From NCBI GenBank assembly GCA_002346545.1, contig DEAA01000028.1, positions 10,456-74,455 of the forward strand: a DNA stretch of 64,000 bases, read 5' to 3'. Numbering within the stretch: the first letter of the stretch is position 1; every line of letters starts with the position of its first letter. The notes below the pieces were generated by a model, which was given only the letters and a program-made list of their open reading frames with translations, had not been told where the DNA came from and made no database searches. The position numbers and the translations under genes were made by a program. Source of the DNA: Acidobacteria bacterium UBA2994. GTDB taxonomy: Bacteria; Acidobacteriota; Vicinamibacteria; Vicinamibacterales; UBA8438. Below are positions 43,078 to 51,710 of this stretch, one piece after another.

Positions 43078-43674
43078 CTAGAAACCTGGCTTGAGGGTGC
43101 CCTTCTCGCGGGCCACTTCGAGCAACGTCGGATAGAACTGTACGAAAGTCCGCTCCACTGCGGTGTGCTCAGTGTGGCATTTGATGCAGGGCTCGACGGC
43201 ATCGCCCGTCATACGGGGCGCGACGTCCCGCAGGTTTCCGCCCGGGCCGAACTGATAGAACGCCCACCCGTCTTCGAACCGCGAGTCCTTGACCTCGGCC
43301 TCCAGGAACGCGAGACCGGTCTGAAACCGCCCGGCCTGGTTAATCGACGCCGCCGAGTCCGACTGCCGGAACTCGAGCATGAACGTGGTCCCGTCGGGCC
43401 AAGCGCCTGTCTCCATAAAGTGGACGTGGGAGGACGGGTTCACGAAGACGTTCGAGAACATCTGGCCATTTCCGGCGCCACCTTCTTCTTCGTAGGTCAT
43501 GCCGATACCGGCTCCCAGGAAGGTCCAGGTGCGATAGTCGGCCGGGAACACCAGGTCGGCGCCATTCTCGTACCGCGGCGCATCGTTGGGGCCGGACTGG
43601 GCGCGCAGACCGAGGGCTCCCGTGAGGACAAGAACCACGGTCGCCAGGGTCAAGACGAGGGTTGGACACTTCAT
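43078..43674 (-). CDS. Cytochrome P460 family protein
   Basis: 198 residues from the ATG 43674; the upstream frame is not coding. The signal peptide (LATVVLVLTGALGLRAQS) precedes a P460 domain: FPADYRTWTFLGAGIG, FSNVFVNPSSHVHFMETGAWPDGTTFMLEFR and a C-terminal haem c motif EPCIKCHTEHTAVERTFVQFYP (Cys163, Cys166, His167). P460 proteins oxidise hydroxylamine or act as NO-binding cytochromes c'-beta; which applies depends on residues I cannot judge here. It is flanked by two TVP38 membrane proteins on the same strand. Confidence 0.86.
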   Translation of the reverse strand: MKCPTLVLTLATVVLVLTGALGLRAQSGPNDAPRYENGADLVFPADYRTWTFLGAGIGMTYEEEGGAGNGQMFSNVFVNPSSHVHFMETGAWPDGTTFMLEFRQSDSAASINQAGRFQTGLAFLEAEVKDSRFEDGWAFYQFGPGGNLRDVAPRMTGDAVEPCIKCHTEHTAVERTFVQFYPTLLEVAREKGTLKPGF

Positions 43675-43750
43675 GCTGAGAATCCTCTCACACTCGCTCT
43701 CGCTCGCGTCTGCGGTGCAACGCGAGTTCGAGCGGCATCTCGCGTCGAGA

Positions 43751-44488
43751 TCAGGCCCGATCCGACACCTCGGCCGGCCGGGACCGGAACCGTCGAAGCG
43801 CGAACTTGACGAGAAGCGGGAAGACTCCCAGCAGGAAAAACGCCAAGAGCAGCTGGGGCGACACGATGCCCCCAACCCCATTGGCGCTCAGTGTCGCAAG
43901 GTCGGGAACTGTTGCTCCGGCATAGACGTAGACCGCGGTCCCCGGGAACATACCGAGTTGGCTCACCCACCAGTAGGTTGAGAGCGTCAGCGGCGTGAGG
44001 CCCATGACCAGATTGATGACGAAGAACGGCACGGCCGGGACCAAGCGCAGCGTGAAGAGATAGAAGGCGCCGTCACGGGCCAGCGCATCGTTGAAGACAC
44101 GCAGCCGCTCGCCGAACCGTTCCTGGATCGGGGCACGCAACACGTAGCGGCTAAGCAGAAACGACAGCGAAGCCCCGGTGGTGGAGGCGAAGCTCACCAT
44201 GATCAACGCCGAGAAGAAACCAAAGTACCAGCCGAAGACCAGCGTGAGCACCGCTGCGCCGGGAAGAGACAGCCCCGTCACCGCTACGTAGGCGGCGAAG
44301 GCAGCACCATGGACCAGCACCGGATTGACTGCGTGGAAATCGCGGAGCGACGCCTCCTGGGCCGCGATGGCGTCGAGGGACAGCGAATCGCCGAACCGGA
44401 GGTAGCCGCCGACGGCGGCCGCGAAGACGACCAGGACGACGATCCACTTGGCTGGTGAGCTTAGGGTGTCTTCGGCAGCCTGTGACAT
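43751..44488 (-). CDS. TVP38/TMEM64 (VTT domain) membrane protein, copy 2
   Basis: 245 residues with an N-terminal helix, then the VTT core: VTGLSLPGAAVLTLVFGWYFGFFSALIMVSFASTTGASLSFLLSRYVLR, followed by FLFTLRLVPAVPFFVINLVMGLTPLTLSTYWW and GMFPGTAVYVYAGA. These are the standard family blocks. It is first in the run TVP38-P460-TVP38-GDH fusion. Related proteins sometimes pair with oxidoreductases in mercury or quinone systems; no such partner other than P460 is seen here. Confidence 0.88.
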   Translation of the reverse strand: MSQAAEDTLSSPAKWIVVLVVFAAAVGGYLRFGDSLSLDAIAAQEASLRDFHAVNPVLVHGAAFAAYVAVTGLSLPGAAVLTLVFGWYFGFFSALIMVSFASTTGASLSFLLSRYVLRAPIQERFGERLRVFNDALARDGAFYLFTLRLVPAVPFFVINLVMGLTPLTLSTYWWVSQLGMFPGTAVYVYAGATVPDLATLSANGVGGIVSPQLLLAFFLLGVFPLLVKFALRRFRSRPAEVSDRA

Positions 44489-44596
44489 GCTGACCCTCGA
44501 AGGCCACGACTCAGCGGGCGGCCTCTACATTCTGATACGTCCGCGAGGAACGCAGTTTTACACATCGGGCCCATGGGGCTTCACCCCAACCCCCGC

Positions 44597-44619
44597 GGCA
44601 GGGCCCCGCGGGGCCTGCC
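44597..44619. repeat. Near-perfect palindrome
   Basis: GGCAGGGCCCC and GGGGCCTGCC around GC, with one bulged G. It lies in the 270-nt gap between TVP38 and the Ca/Na antiporter gene. No T-tract follows on either strand, so a terminator is unlikely. Nothing else is seen in this gap. Confidence 0.4.
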
Positions 44620-44757
44620 GGACGCGCGCGGTAGACTCATCGTTTAGCAGCCTGCTGCGGAACGAAACCGAGACGAGGGCGCCGACACCCCGATTTGGCT
44701 GGCCACCCTGCCCGACGACGGTCCGACCGGCCAGCTCGCCCCAATCCACACGACAGA

Positions 44758-45720
44758 TCAGGTCGGCCAGAGCCAGGTGAGATAGGCGCCGTAGCCGGCG
44801 AGCAAGAGCGCACCCTCCCAGCGCTCGAGCTTGAACCCGGTCCAGGCGATGGCGGTCATGACGACGAGGAACGCCGTCATGATGCCGACGTTAGCGATGG
44901 CGACGCCGGGCCCAACCAGCGGCCCGGCCAGCACCCCGGCGAACCCGAGAATGGCGAGGATGTTACAGATCGTCGAGCCGACGATATTACCCACCGCGAT
45001 GTCCGTTTGCTTCCGGAGCGCCGCCACGGCCGAGGTAATCAGCTCCGGCAGGCTGGTGCCGATCGCCACCACTGTCAGCCCGATGATGCCCTCGGTGATG
45101 CCGAACGCCAGCGCCACCTGGATCGCCCCCTCGACGAACGCTTGCGCGCCGACGGCTAGGGCGGCCAACCCACCCACGATCAGCATCGAACAGAACAGGA
45201 AACTTGGTCCGGGAGAGACGACCGCAGTCGCGTATTCCTGGTCGACGGCTGGATCACACTGGCGCCGGGCTAGGCGGACGTTGAAGACGGTGTACAGGAT
45301 GAGCAGCAGGACGAAAACCCAGGACTCGACCCACCCGATCGTCTGGTCTCGGAAGAACGCCAGGAACAGGAGCGCCGCCGTGACCATCACCGGGGTGTCC
45401 AGCTTGAGCACCTGCAGATGGACCTTGAGCGGGCAGAGCACGGCCGTTAGCCCGAGGATCAGACCGATGTTGACGATGTTGGAGCCAATGGCGTTGCCCA
45501 CCGCGATCTCGGACTGATCGCTCATCGCCGCGGCGAGACTGACGATGAGCTCGGGAGCACTCGTCCCGTAAGCCACCACGGTCAAACCGACCAGTAGCGG
45601 CGTCAGCCCGAGCCGAAGGGCGAGCGCGGAGCTGCCTCGTACTAGCCACTCCGCACCGAAGTAGAGCGCCAGCAGCCCGCCGGCCAGCAGACCCGTCGTC
45701 AGCATCTCGCTGTGCAGCAT
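44758..45720 (-). CDS. Calcium/sodium antiporter (CaCA, YrbG-type)
   Basis: 320 residues with ten or eleven helices in two inverted halves. The alpha repeats are GLTVVAYGTSAPELIVSLAAAMSDQSEIAVGNAIGSNIVNIGLILG and GLTVVAIGTSLPELITSAVAALRKQTDIAVGNIVGSTICNILAILG, each with the ion-binding Glu and Asn. Exchanges Na+ or H+ for Ca2+. The ATG at 45720 or 45705 is the likely start. Monocistronic and divergent from the HEAT-repeat gene. Confidence 0.92.
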   Translation of the reverse strand: MLHSEMLTTGLLAGGLLALYFGAEWLVRGSSALALRLGLTPLLVGLTVVAYGTSAPELIVSLAAAMSDQSEIAVGNAIGSNIVNIGLILGLTAVLCPLKVHLQVLKLDTPVMVTAALLFLAFFRDQTIGWVESWVFVLLLILYTVFNVRLARRQCDPAVDQEYATAVVSPGPSFLFCSMLIVGGLAALAVGAQAFVEGAIQVALAFGITEGIIGLTVVAIGTSLPELITSAVAALRKQTDIAVGNIVGSTICNILAILGFAGVLAGPLVGPGVAIANVGIMTAFLVVMTAIAWTGFKLERWEGALLLAGYGAYLTWLWPT

Positions 45721-45874
45721 AGGGGATTTGCCACCCGTCCGCACTCTCGACAACGGTCACGATGTCAGGATGCGGGTACCACAGCTGCAAACAGGGCTCA
45801 GGGGGGCGAGACGCACGACTGCTGGACCACGCCGACAAAGATGCCCTGCTCGACGGGTATGATGCTAGCTACGC

Positions 45875-46753
45875 ATGACTTCTGTTTCGCACGCGCGACA
45901 CGCGGCCCGTCTCCTGGCGCTGGCAGCCACGCTGCTGCCCACGACAGCGAGCGGGCAGTCACTGCCGCTGGTCCACCTGACTGACGAGGGCCTGACCATC
46001 GCGGCCCATGACGTGCCACTCGGTGCACTGCTCAAAACGGTGGCCGGAGAAGCCGGGTTCAAGCTCGGGGGCGCGACGGGGGTGGATACGCCCGTCACGG
46101 TGCGGTTTAGACGCCAACCGTTGATTCCGGCTCTGCGGACCTTGCTGGGCCACCAGCACCATGCGATAGTCACGCGACTAGAAGCTGACCAGACGATCCG
46201 CGCCCGGGACCGGATCTCGGAGCTCTACCTCTATCCCACGCCGCCACGGGCACTATCGCGTGTCGAGCAGGTACTGGCACGACAGGTGCACCGGCCCGAC
46301 CCACCACCGGTCCGGGTCGCTCCAGGCGAGCACCGAGTCTGGCGGTGGCAGCGCCTGTTGGAGGGCGACGACACCGAGCAGCGGGCCGAGGCGGCGCTGG
46401 CCTGGCTCCGTGACCGCGATCCGGTGGTGCGGGTGGCAGCCGCTCGCGCGCTCGCGCGCTGGAACGACGACGCCGCGGTCCCGTTCCTGGAACTGGCGCT
46501 TCGCGACCCGTCGACCAGAGTCCAAGTGGAGGCCATCCTAGCCCTCAGACGCCTCGGTGGTGAGCGCGCCGCACGGGGACTGACGGGCGCGATCCACGAT
46601 CGCGATCGGAGAGTACGGCGCCTGGCGGTGGAAGCGCTCGGCGCGCTTGGTGGACAGGCCGCCGCCGAACTGCTGCGGTATGTCGGCGCGGTGGACCGCG
46701 ATCAGGCTTTGCGCGTCACCGCGCGTCTTCGGTTGTCCGATCTGGACGACTGA
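45875..46753 (+). CDS. Exported protein with secretin/STN-like N-domain and HEAT repeats
   Basis: 292 residues. The signal peptide (LLALAATLLPTTASGQ) is followed by IAAHDVPLGALLKTVAGEAGFKLGG and VTVRFRRQPLIPALRTLLG, the pattern of secretin/TonB short N-terminal (STN) domains. The C-terminal half is HEAT-like repeats: AEAALAWLRDRDPVVRVAAARALARW, PFLELALRDPSTRVQVEAILALRRL and LTGAIHDRDRRVRRLAVEALGAL. This looks like a protein-interaction module in the periplasm; partner unknown. It is convergent with the sugar dehydrogenase at 46769. Confidence 0.75.
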   Translation: MTSVSHARHAARLLALAATLLPTTASGQSLPLVHLTDEGLTIAAHDVPLGALLKTVAGEAGFKLGGATGVDTPVTVRFRRQPLIPALRTLLGHQHHAIVTRLEADQTIRARDRISELYLYPTPPRALSRVEQVLARQVHRPDPPPVRVAPGEHRVWRWQRLLEGDDTEQRAEAALAWLRDRDPVVRVAAARALARWNDDAAVPFLELALRDPSTRVQVEAILALRRLGGERAARGLTGAIHDRDRRVRRLAVEALGALGGQAAAELLRYVGAVDRDQALRVTARLRLSDLDD

Positions 46754-46768
46754 CCTCGTCGTCCACTG

Positions 46769-47953
46769 TCAGGGCGCTGGCTCGATCCGGAGCAGCGCAC
46801 CGTCATCCTCGTCGGTCAGCAGATACAGCAGTCCGTCCGGCCCCTGACGCACCTCGCGGATTCGCTGGCGGAACTCGCGAAGCAGCGACTCTCGCCGGAT
46901 CTCCTCTATCTGCTCGTTGAAGACGATCCGCTGCAGGTGTCCGGTGCCAGGAATCCCACCCTCGCGCAACGAGCCGACGAAGACATTCCCTTGCCACTCG
47001 GGGAACGCGTCGCCCGTGTACACCGCCATGCCGGCCACGGCGATCGCTGGCAACCAGACCACGAGCGGTGACTCCATGCCTTCCTTGGTCGGATGTTCTG
47101 ACACCCGCGACCCCGGGTACAACCGGCCGAAGCTAACCACCGGCCAGCCGTAGTTGCGCCCGGGCAGAATGATGTTGATCTCGTCTCCGCCGTTGGGTCC
47201 GTTCTCGTGGTTCCACAGCTCCCCAGTCACGGGATGCAGCATGAGCCCGAGCTGATTGCGATGACCCAGGCTGTAGATCTCGGGACGGAATTCGGGCCGA
47301 TCCAGAAACGGGTTGTCGTCGGGCACCGAACCATCGTCGTTGAGGCGGAGGATCTTGCCCCGGAGACTCGACGGCTGCTGGGCGACATTCTCGACTCGTC
47401 CGCCGGTCGACATGTAGACCTTGCCGTCGGCGCCGAAGGCAACCCGACCGTTGAGCCCAGAATTGCCGTCGTAGGCGTCGGTCACCACCAGATCCCGCAG
47501 CTCGACCAGTCGGTGACCATCCAGCCGGGCCCGAGCCAGCGCGGGAGACCCACGACCGCCCCCGGCCGGTTTCGTGTAGGTGAAATAGAGGAGGCCGTTA
47601 CTCTCAAAGTCAGGGTGGATCGCCACATCCATCAGTCCGCCGTTACCGTCGGTGCGGATCTCCGGGAGACCGCTAATCGGTGTGGGGTCCAACTTCCCTG
47701 CGCTGAGCCAACGCAGGCGACCGTCTCGCTCGGTGATCAGCATGTCCCCGTGGGGGAGAAACGCCAACGCCCAGGGGTGCGACAGCCCCCGGGCCACGAC
47801 GCTCATCCGGATCTTGTGCTGTTCAGCGGTGTCGATGACCCAGGGACCGGCCCCAAGGGGAGGTACTGGTACACCGATATCCTGCGCGGACGCCACGGCG
47901 GGGGAAGTCAGGAACAGGAGTAGCGCGAGCGACAGTAAGCGTGCGGACCTCAT
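46769..47953 (-). CDS. PQQ-dependent sugar dehydrogenase-like protein
   Basis: 394 residues from the ATG 47953, with GGAGGT just upstream. The signal peptide (LLSLALLLFLTSPAVASAQ) is followed by the six-bladed soluble glucose dehydrogenase/HHIP-like propeller: LSHPWALAFLPHGDMLITERDGRL, GLMDVAIHPDFESNGLLYFTYT, EIYSLGHRNQLGLMLHPVTGELWNHENGPNGGDEINII and NYGWPVVSFG. The HRNQ block carries the conserved catalytic-type His. It matches the propeller half of the fusion protein at 40056 along its length but has no CMD domains. Confidence 0.9.
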   Translation of the reverse strand: MRSARLLSLALLLFLTSPAVASAQDIGVPVPPLGAGPWVIDTAEQHKIRMSVVARGLSHPWALAFLPHGDMLITERDGRLRWLSAGKLDPTPISGLPEIRTDGNGGLMDVAIHPDFESNGLLYFTYTKPAGGGRGSPALARARLDGHRLVELRDLVVTDAYDGNSGLNGRVAFGADGKVYMSTGGRVENVAQQPSSLRGKILRLNDDGSVPDDNPFLDRPEFRPEIYSLGHRNQLGLMLHPVTGELWNHENGPNGGDEINIILPGRNYGWPVVSFGRLYPGSRVSEHPTKEGMESPLVVWLPAIAVAGMAVYTGDAFPEWQGNVFVGSLREGGIPGTGHLQRIVFNEQIEEIRRESLLREFRQRIREVRQGPDGLLYLLTDEDDGALLRIEPAP

Positions 47954-48147
47954 CTGCACCTCCAGCGGGCCTATTCTAATCGCCCTGGAATGATCGGTGA
48001 GATCCGGTCGGGCCGACGCGCTATTGTTGGGAGTTCCGGGCCTCTTCCAGCCAGCGACGCTGATTCGGGAATCCAGCAGCGTCACCAATCAGGACGGGGT
48101 GCACTAGAATCGCTCCAGTCTCGACAACCGCCAGGTTTGGAGCACCA

Positions 48148-49248
48148 ATGGCTACACGTCGACCTCGGCTCGTCCGCCTCGTGGCTCCCCTCCTGCTGAC
48201 AGGCGCCGGCATGCTCGCGCTGAACGTCACCGGACAGGAACCGGCCACGAGGCCGCTCGATTGTGAACCGGGAGGTCTGTGCGATCCGATGCCCGAGAGC
48301 CCGCTCGCGTATGCCGCGATGTGTGAGCTCGAGCTGGGTGTGCCGCCCAAGATCGACTGCGGGGCGGGCGTGCCTATCCCGATTACGGTTGATGGCACCG
48401 AGATCTTCGAGAACCCGGGCCTACATGAGTGCGACAACGCCAGCCTGCAAGTGGGCGACTGCATGCCGGGGTCGAGCTTGCAGCGCTATCAGGGCGCGAA
48501 CCGCGACGGCACCGCGCGCGACGATGCGGTGTGGATCAGCTTCTGCCGCCACGACGGACGGGGCACCGAGGAGTACGACGTTCCCGATTCGGTGCAGATG
48601 ATTGGCTACAACTACGACACAGGCGCGACCTGCTTCTTCGAGTCAGCCGACAACAGCCCCTGGACTTACGTGGATGACCAGAACCGGCTGCGAGGCGTGA
48701 TGCCGGGATACGACGAGCCCGGGTTCGACGATGCCTACACCGTGCCAGGACCGGCCGGCATCCAGTGCGTCCAGTGCCACCAGGCGGATCCGTTCATCCA
48801 CAACCCGTGGATCAAGAGCGCGCGGCTTCCGGAAGATCCAGGTCAGCCCGTGATCCCCGTGATCCCCGGCAACAACCCGCCCTACTACGTGGTCGGCGCT
48901 CCGGAGTGGGACATGCGCACGATCCACATCGAGGGCAACGGGTGCCTCGCCTGCCACCGGATCGGGATGAACACACTGGCAGAGTTCACCGGCGACCACT
49001 GGGATCCGAACGAGCACATGCCGCCGCACGACCCTGGTTCATTGGCCGCCGACCTCGAGGAACTCGCCGCTTGCTGGGAAAACGGACCGGAGAACACCCT
49101 GGGTTGCGACTGGGTCATCCCACCAGCCGGGGAGTGCGACGGTGGCGTCGTCGGTGACGACTACCCGTTCGCCGCCGCGCGCTTCAACCGCCGCACCGGC
49201 GGCCTCAACGGCGCTGAGGCCGCCGGCTGGCGGCGGCCTGGGTGCTGA
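48148..49248 (+). CDS. Cysteine-rich exported diheme cytochrome c
   Basis: 366 residues. Two haem c motifs are seen, CVQCH (residues 207-211) and CLACH (266-270). At least eleven further cysteines lie mainly in the N-terminal part (DCEPGGLCDP, HECDNASL, GDCMPGSSL, ISFCRHDGRG, CFFESADNSPW), which suggests disulfide bonds. No wider domain is recognised. A periplasmic electron carrier or oxidase subunit is likely. It is divergent from the sugar dehydrogenase and sits directly upstream of the antiporter operon, 20 nt before the first gene. Confidence 0.75.
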   Translation: MATRRPRLVRLVAPLLLTGAGMLALNVTGQEPATRPLDCEPGGLCDPMPESPLAYAAMCELELGVPPKIDCGAGVPIPITVDGTEIFENPGLHECDNASLQVGDCMPGSSLQRYQGANRDGTARDDAVWISFCRHDGRGTEEYDVPDSVQMIGYNYDTGATCFFESADNSPWTYVDDQNRLRGVMPGYDEPGFDDAYTVPGPAGIQCVQCHQADPFIHNPWIKSARLPEDPGQPVIPVIPGNNPPYYVVGAPEWDMRTIHIEGNGCLACHRIGMNTLAEFTGDHWDPNEHMPPHDPGSLAADLEELAACWENGPENTLGCDWVIPPAGECDGGVVGDDYPFAAARFNRRTGGLNGAEAAGWRRPGC

Positions 49249-49268
49249 CCGGTTAGAATCCTTAGCTA

Positions 49269-49787
49269 GTGGCTCGCGCGAGACGCCTGAGGGCATTCGT
49301 CATCCTGTTTGCCTTCTGGCTCGTGTTCTCCGGCTATTTCGACCCGCTGCACGTCGGTCTCGGCGTTCTCTGCTCGGCGCTCGTTGCAGTTTTCTCGCAC
49401 GATCTGCTGTTTCCCTACCCACCGTCATCGCACACCGCACGCACGATGTGGCGTTTGGCGGCCTTCATTCCCTGGCTGATCTGGCAGGTGATCGGCGCCA
49501 ACCTGCACGTCGTCTACCTCGTCTTTCGCCCTAGCCAGATCCGGCCGCGGGTGATCCGTTTCCGCACCAAACTGACCCACGACAGCTCGAAGCTGCTCTT
49601 CGGCAACTCCATTACCCTCACTCCTGGCACCGTGACCATGGACATTGAAGAGGACGAATTTTTCGTGCACGCCATCAGCGACAAGGCGGCCAACGACACA
49701 CTCTCTGGCGACATGGAACACCGGGTGGCACACGTATTCTCCGAAACGCTCGGCACCGGTTCGCAGCCAAGCGCAGGAGAGGAGTAG
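49269..49787 (+). CDS. mrpE: Na+/H+ antiporter subunit E (MrpE/MnhE, MbhA-like)
   Basis: 172 residues from a GTG. Three N-terminal helices (FVILFAFWLVFSGYFDPLHVGLGVL) precede the conserved LAAFIPWLIWQVIGANLHVVYLV and the cytoplasmic part LLFGNSITLTPGTVTMDIEEDEFFVHAI, which is diagnostic of subunit E. First gene of a ten-gene operon with 1-4 nt overlaps between most genes. A small accessory subunit required for assembly of Mrp complexes. Confidence 0.9.
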   Translation: MARARRLRAFVILFAFWLVFSGYFDPLHVGLGVLCSALVAVFSHDLLFPYPPSSHTARTMWRLAAFIPWLIWQVIGANLHVVYLVFRPSQIRPRVIRFRTKLTHDSSKLLFGNSITLTPGTVTMDIEEDEFFVHAISDKAANDTLSGDMEHRVAHVFSETLGTGSQPSAGEE

Positions 49788-49789
49788 GG

Positions 49790-50077
49790 GTGCCGTACGA
49801 ATTCTTCCTGGGCTGCGCGCTGGCCATTCTCGTGGCGGTCACGATCTCCCTGTACCGGGTGCTGAGGGGGCCGACGATCATCGACCGCATCATTGGGGTC
49901 AACGTGATCGGGACCAAAACCATCGCCGTCATTGTGCTGACGGGCTATCTCTTCGATCGGGTCGAGTTTTTCATCGACATCGCGTTCCTCTACGCGCTAA
50001 TCAACTTCGTTGGGGCGTTGGCGCTCTCTCGCTACTTCGAGTCCAAGGGCGTCGAGCATCCGGGAGATGTACTGTGA
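49790..50077 (+). CDS. mrpF: Na+/H+ antiporter subunit F (MrpF/MnhF, MbhB-like)
   Basis: 95 residues, GTG start, three helices. Family blocks are RVLRGPTIIDRIIGVNVIGTKTIAVIVLTG and FFIDIAFLYALINFVGALALSRYFE. Its stop overlaps the GTG start of subunit G in GTGA. Confidence 0.9.
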   Translation: MPYEFFLGCALAILVAVTISLYRVLRGPTIIDRIIGVNVIGTKTIAVIVLTGYLFDRVEFFIDIAFLYALINFVGALALSRYFESKGVEHPGDVL

Positions 50078-50376
50078 CGATCGTATCGATGGTCTTGGTC
50101 GCCGCCGGCGTCTTCCTCCTGCTGACCGGAGCCCTCGGGCTGATCCGGTTTCCCGATTTCTACTCACGCATGCACGCCGCCGGAAAGTGCGACACGCTTG
50201 GGAGCCTCCTCATTCTGACCGGGCTCGCCTCCTATCAAGGGTTCGATCTGGCCGCCGTCAAGCTCTTGGTGGTGGCGGTCTTCATCTTCATCACGAGCCC
50301 GACGGCCACACACGCCATCGCGCGCGCCGCGCACCGTAACGAGATTCCGGCCTGGACGGCCGAGGACGACGCGTGA
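50074..50376 (+). CDS. mrpG: Na+/H+ antiporter subunit G (MrpG/MnhG, MbhC-like)
   Basis: 100 residues, GTG start overlapping the previous stop. Three helices, with the diagnostic ALGLIRFPDFYSRMHAAGKCDTLGSLLILTGL and FIFITSPTATHAIARAAHR. Overlaps the next gene by 4 nt. Confidence 0.92.
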   Translation: MTIVSMVLVAAGVFLLLTGALGLIRFPDFYSRMHAAGKCDTLGSLLILTGLASYQGFDLAAVKLLVVAVFIFITSPTATHAIARAAHRNEIPAWTAEDDA

Positions 50377-50618
50377 TCTGGCAGCTTGACCTCATCCTGC
50401 TCGGACTGACCGTGGCGTGTGCCCTTGGCGCTGTCCAGGTCCGCGACCTCCTGACCTCGGTGGTGTTGCTGTCGGCCTTCAGCCTGTTTATGTGTCTCCT
50501 GTGGATTGAGATGGGAGCCGTGGACGTGGCATTCACCGAGGCGGCGGTGGGGGCCGGGGTCACGACGGTGTTGTTCGTCGTCGTGGTACTCAAGACCGAA
50601 CGGGAGAGCCAAGATTGA
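50373..50618 (+). CDS. MbhD-type (DUF4040) antiporter subunit
   Basis: 81 residues, three helices. VRDLLTSVVLLSAFSLFMCLLW, then MGAVDVAFTEAAVGAGVTTVLFVVVVL, is the MbhD signature, equivalent to the internal part of MrpA (ND6-like). In classical Mrp operons this is fused to the large MrpA; here it is separate, as in membrane-bound hydrogenase operons. Confidence 0.85.
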   Translation: MIWQLDLILLGLTVACALGAVQVRDLLTSVVLLSAFSLFMCLLWIEMGAVDVAFTEAAVGAGVTTVLFVVVVLKTERESQD

Positions 50619-50899
50619 GGTATCTGCACCTCGTCGTGACGACCCTCACGGGTCTGCTGCTGATCATGGGTTCGCTCGGCATGCCCGCCACCGGGGATCC
50701 CGATTCACCGCCCTCCAGCCACGTATCGCCTCGTTACATCGAACAGGGGTACAAGGAGACGGCTGTGCCCAACATGGTCACGTTCGTGCTAGCCGACTAC
50801 CGCAGCTTCGACACGCTGGGCGAGGTCACAGTCATCTTCACCGGCGCGATGGCAGTGCTGCTAATCCTGCGTGGGGCGCGCTCGGAGGCCGAGGAGTGA
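50615..50899 (+). CDS. MbhE-like antiporter subunit
   Basis: 94 residues from a TTG at 50615 overlapping the preceding stop. Two helices, LHLVVTTLTGLLLIMGSLGMP and LGEVTVIFTGAMAVLLILRG, flank a loop with SPRYIEQGYKETAVPNMVTFVLADYRSFDT. This corresponds to the piece of MrpA between the ND6-like part and subunit B, and to MbhE. The TTG is the only start that uses the overlap seen throughout the operon. Confidence 0.8.
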   Translation: MRYLHLVVTTLTGLLLIMGSLGMPATGDPDSPPSSHVSPRYIEQGYKETAVPNMVTFVLADYRSFDTLGEVTVIFTGAMAVLLILRGARSEAEE

Positions 50900-51312
50900 A
50901 ACCAGGCGAGCGGGACATCATCATCCGGACCGTCTGTCGACTACTGGTGCCGTTCGTCCAGCTGTTCGGGCTGTACGTGATTATGCACGGCCACAGCAGT
51001 CCCGGCGGCGGGTTCCAAGGCGGGGCGATCATCGCCTCCAGCTTCATCCTCCTGGCGATGGGCGGTGGGTACGACGAAGTGAAGCGACGCTTCTCGCTCG
51101 GCGCGCTGACGGCCACCACCAGCGCCGGGGTGCTGCTCTACGCGGGACTTGGGGTGGTCTGTCTGATGCTGGGCGCCAACTATCTCGACTACGCCGCGCT
51201 CCCGGTGTCGGATGCCCGCAGCGTCGGCATGCTGCTCATCGAGATCGCCGTCGGTATCACGGTGACGGCGGCCATTATCTCGATCTTTCACGACCTGGTG
51301 ACGTTCGAGTGA
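50896..51312 (+). CDS. mrpB: Na+/H+ antiporter subunit B (MrpB/MnhB, MbhF-like)
   Basis: 138 residues, GTG start overlapping the preceding stop by four bases. LFGLYVIMHGHSSPGGGFQGGAIIASSFILLAMGGG is the diagnostic MnhB block. Four helices. The stop shares one base with the next ATG. Confidence 0.91.
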   Translation: MKPGERDIIIRTVCRLLVPFVQLFGLYVIMHGHSSPGGGFQGGAIIASSFILLAMGGGYDEVKRRFSLGALTATTSAGVLLYAGLGVVCLMLGANYLDYAALPVSDARSVGMLLIEIAVGITVTAAIISIFHDLVTFE

Positions 51313-51710
51313 TGGCCGGCCTGGCCGATCTCATCGGGCAGTTCAACAACGTCACCTACGTCGTGCTGATGATGATCGGCTTCTATGCAATGACCGGAAA
51401 GCGCAACCTGGTCAAGAAGCTGGTGGGCATGAACATCTTCCAGTGGTCCATCATCCTGTTCGTCGTCTCGCTCTCGGCGAAGCGTGACGCCACCATCCCC
51501 ATCGTGCTGGAGGGCAACAACGCCGGCGCGCTGCCTGCCCTCGAAGCGGCACAGTATGTCAATCCTTTACCCCAGGTCCTCATGCTGACCGCGATCGTCG
51601 TGGGCGTGGCGATCACGGGTGTCGCCCTGGCGCTTCTGCTTCGGATCTACAAGCGCTACGGTACACTGGAAGAGGACCAACTGCTCGAGCGGATCAGGTT
51701 GACGGGATGA
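51312..51710 (+). CDS. mrpC: Na+/H+ antiporter subunit C (MrpC/MnhC, NuoK-like)
   Basis: 132 residues, three helices, NuoK homologue. YVVLMMIGFYAMTGKRNLVKKLVGMNIFQWSIILFVV and DPLPQVLMLTAIVVGVAITGVALALLLRIY-type block (here YVNPLPQVLMLTAIVVG) are typical. It overlaps mrpD by 4 nt. Confidence 0.9.
   Translation: MAGLADLIGQFNNVTYVVLMMIGFYAMTGKRNLVKKLVGMNIFQWSIILFVVSLSAKRDATIPIVLEGNNAGALPALEAAQYVNPLPQVLMLTAIVVGVAITGVALALLLRIYKRYGTLEEDQLLERIRLTG

Noticed and set aside
44597..44619. Palindrome considered as a terminator of the Ca/Na antiporter gene
   Set aside because: It lies 139 nt beyond the stop and no T-rich stretch follows on either strand.
48021..48142. Minus-strand frame ending LIGDAAGFPNQRRWLEEARN, considered a small gene remnant
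   Set aside because: No start codon or recognisable family; too short to support, though it may be a gene fragment.
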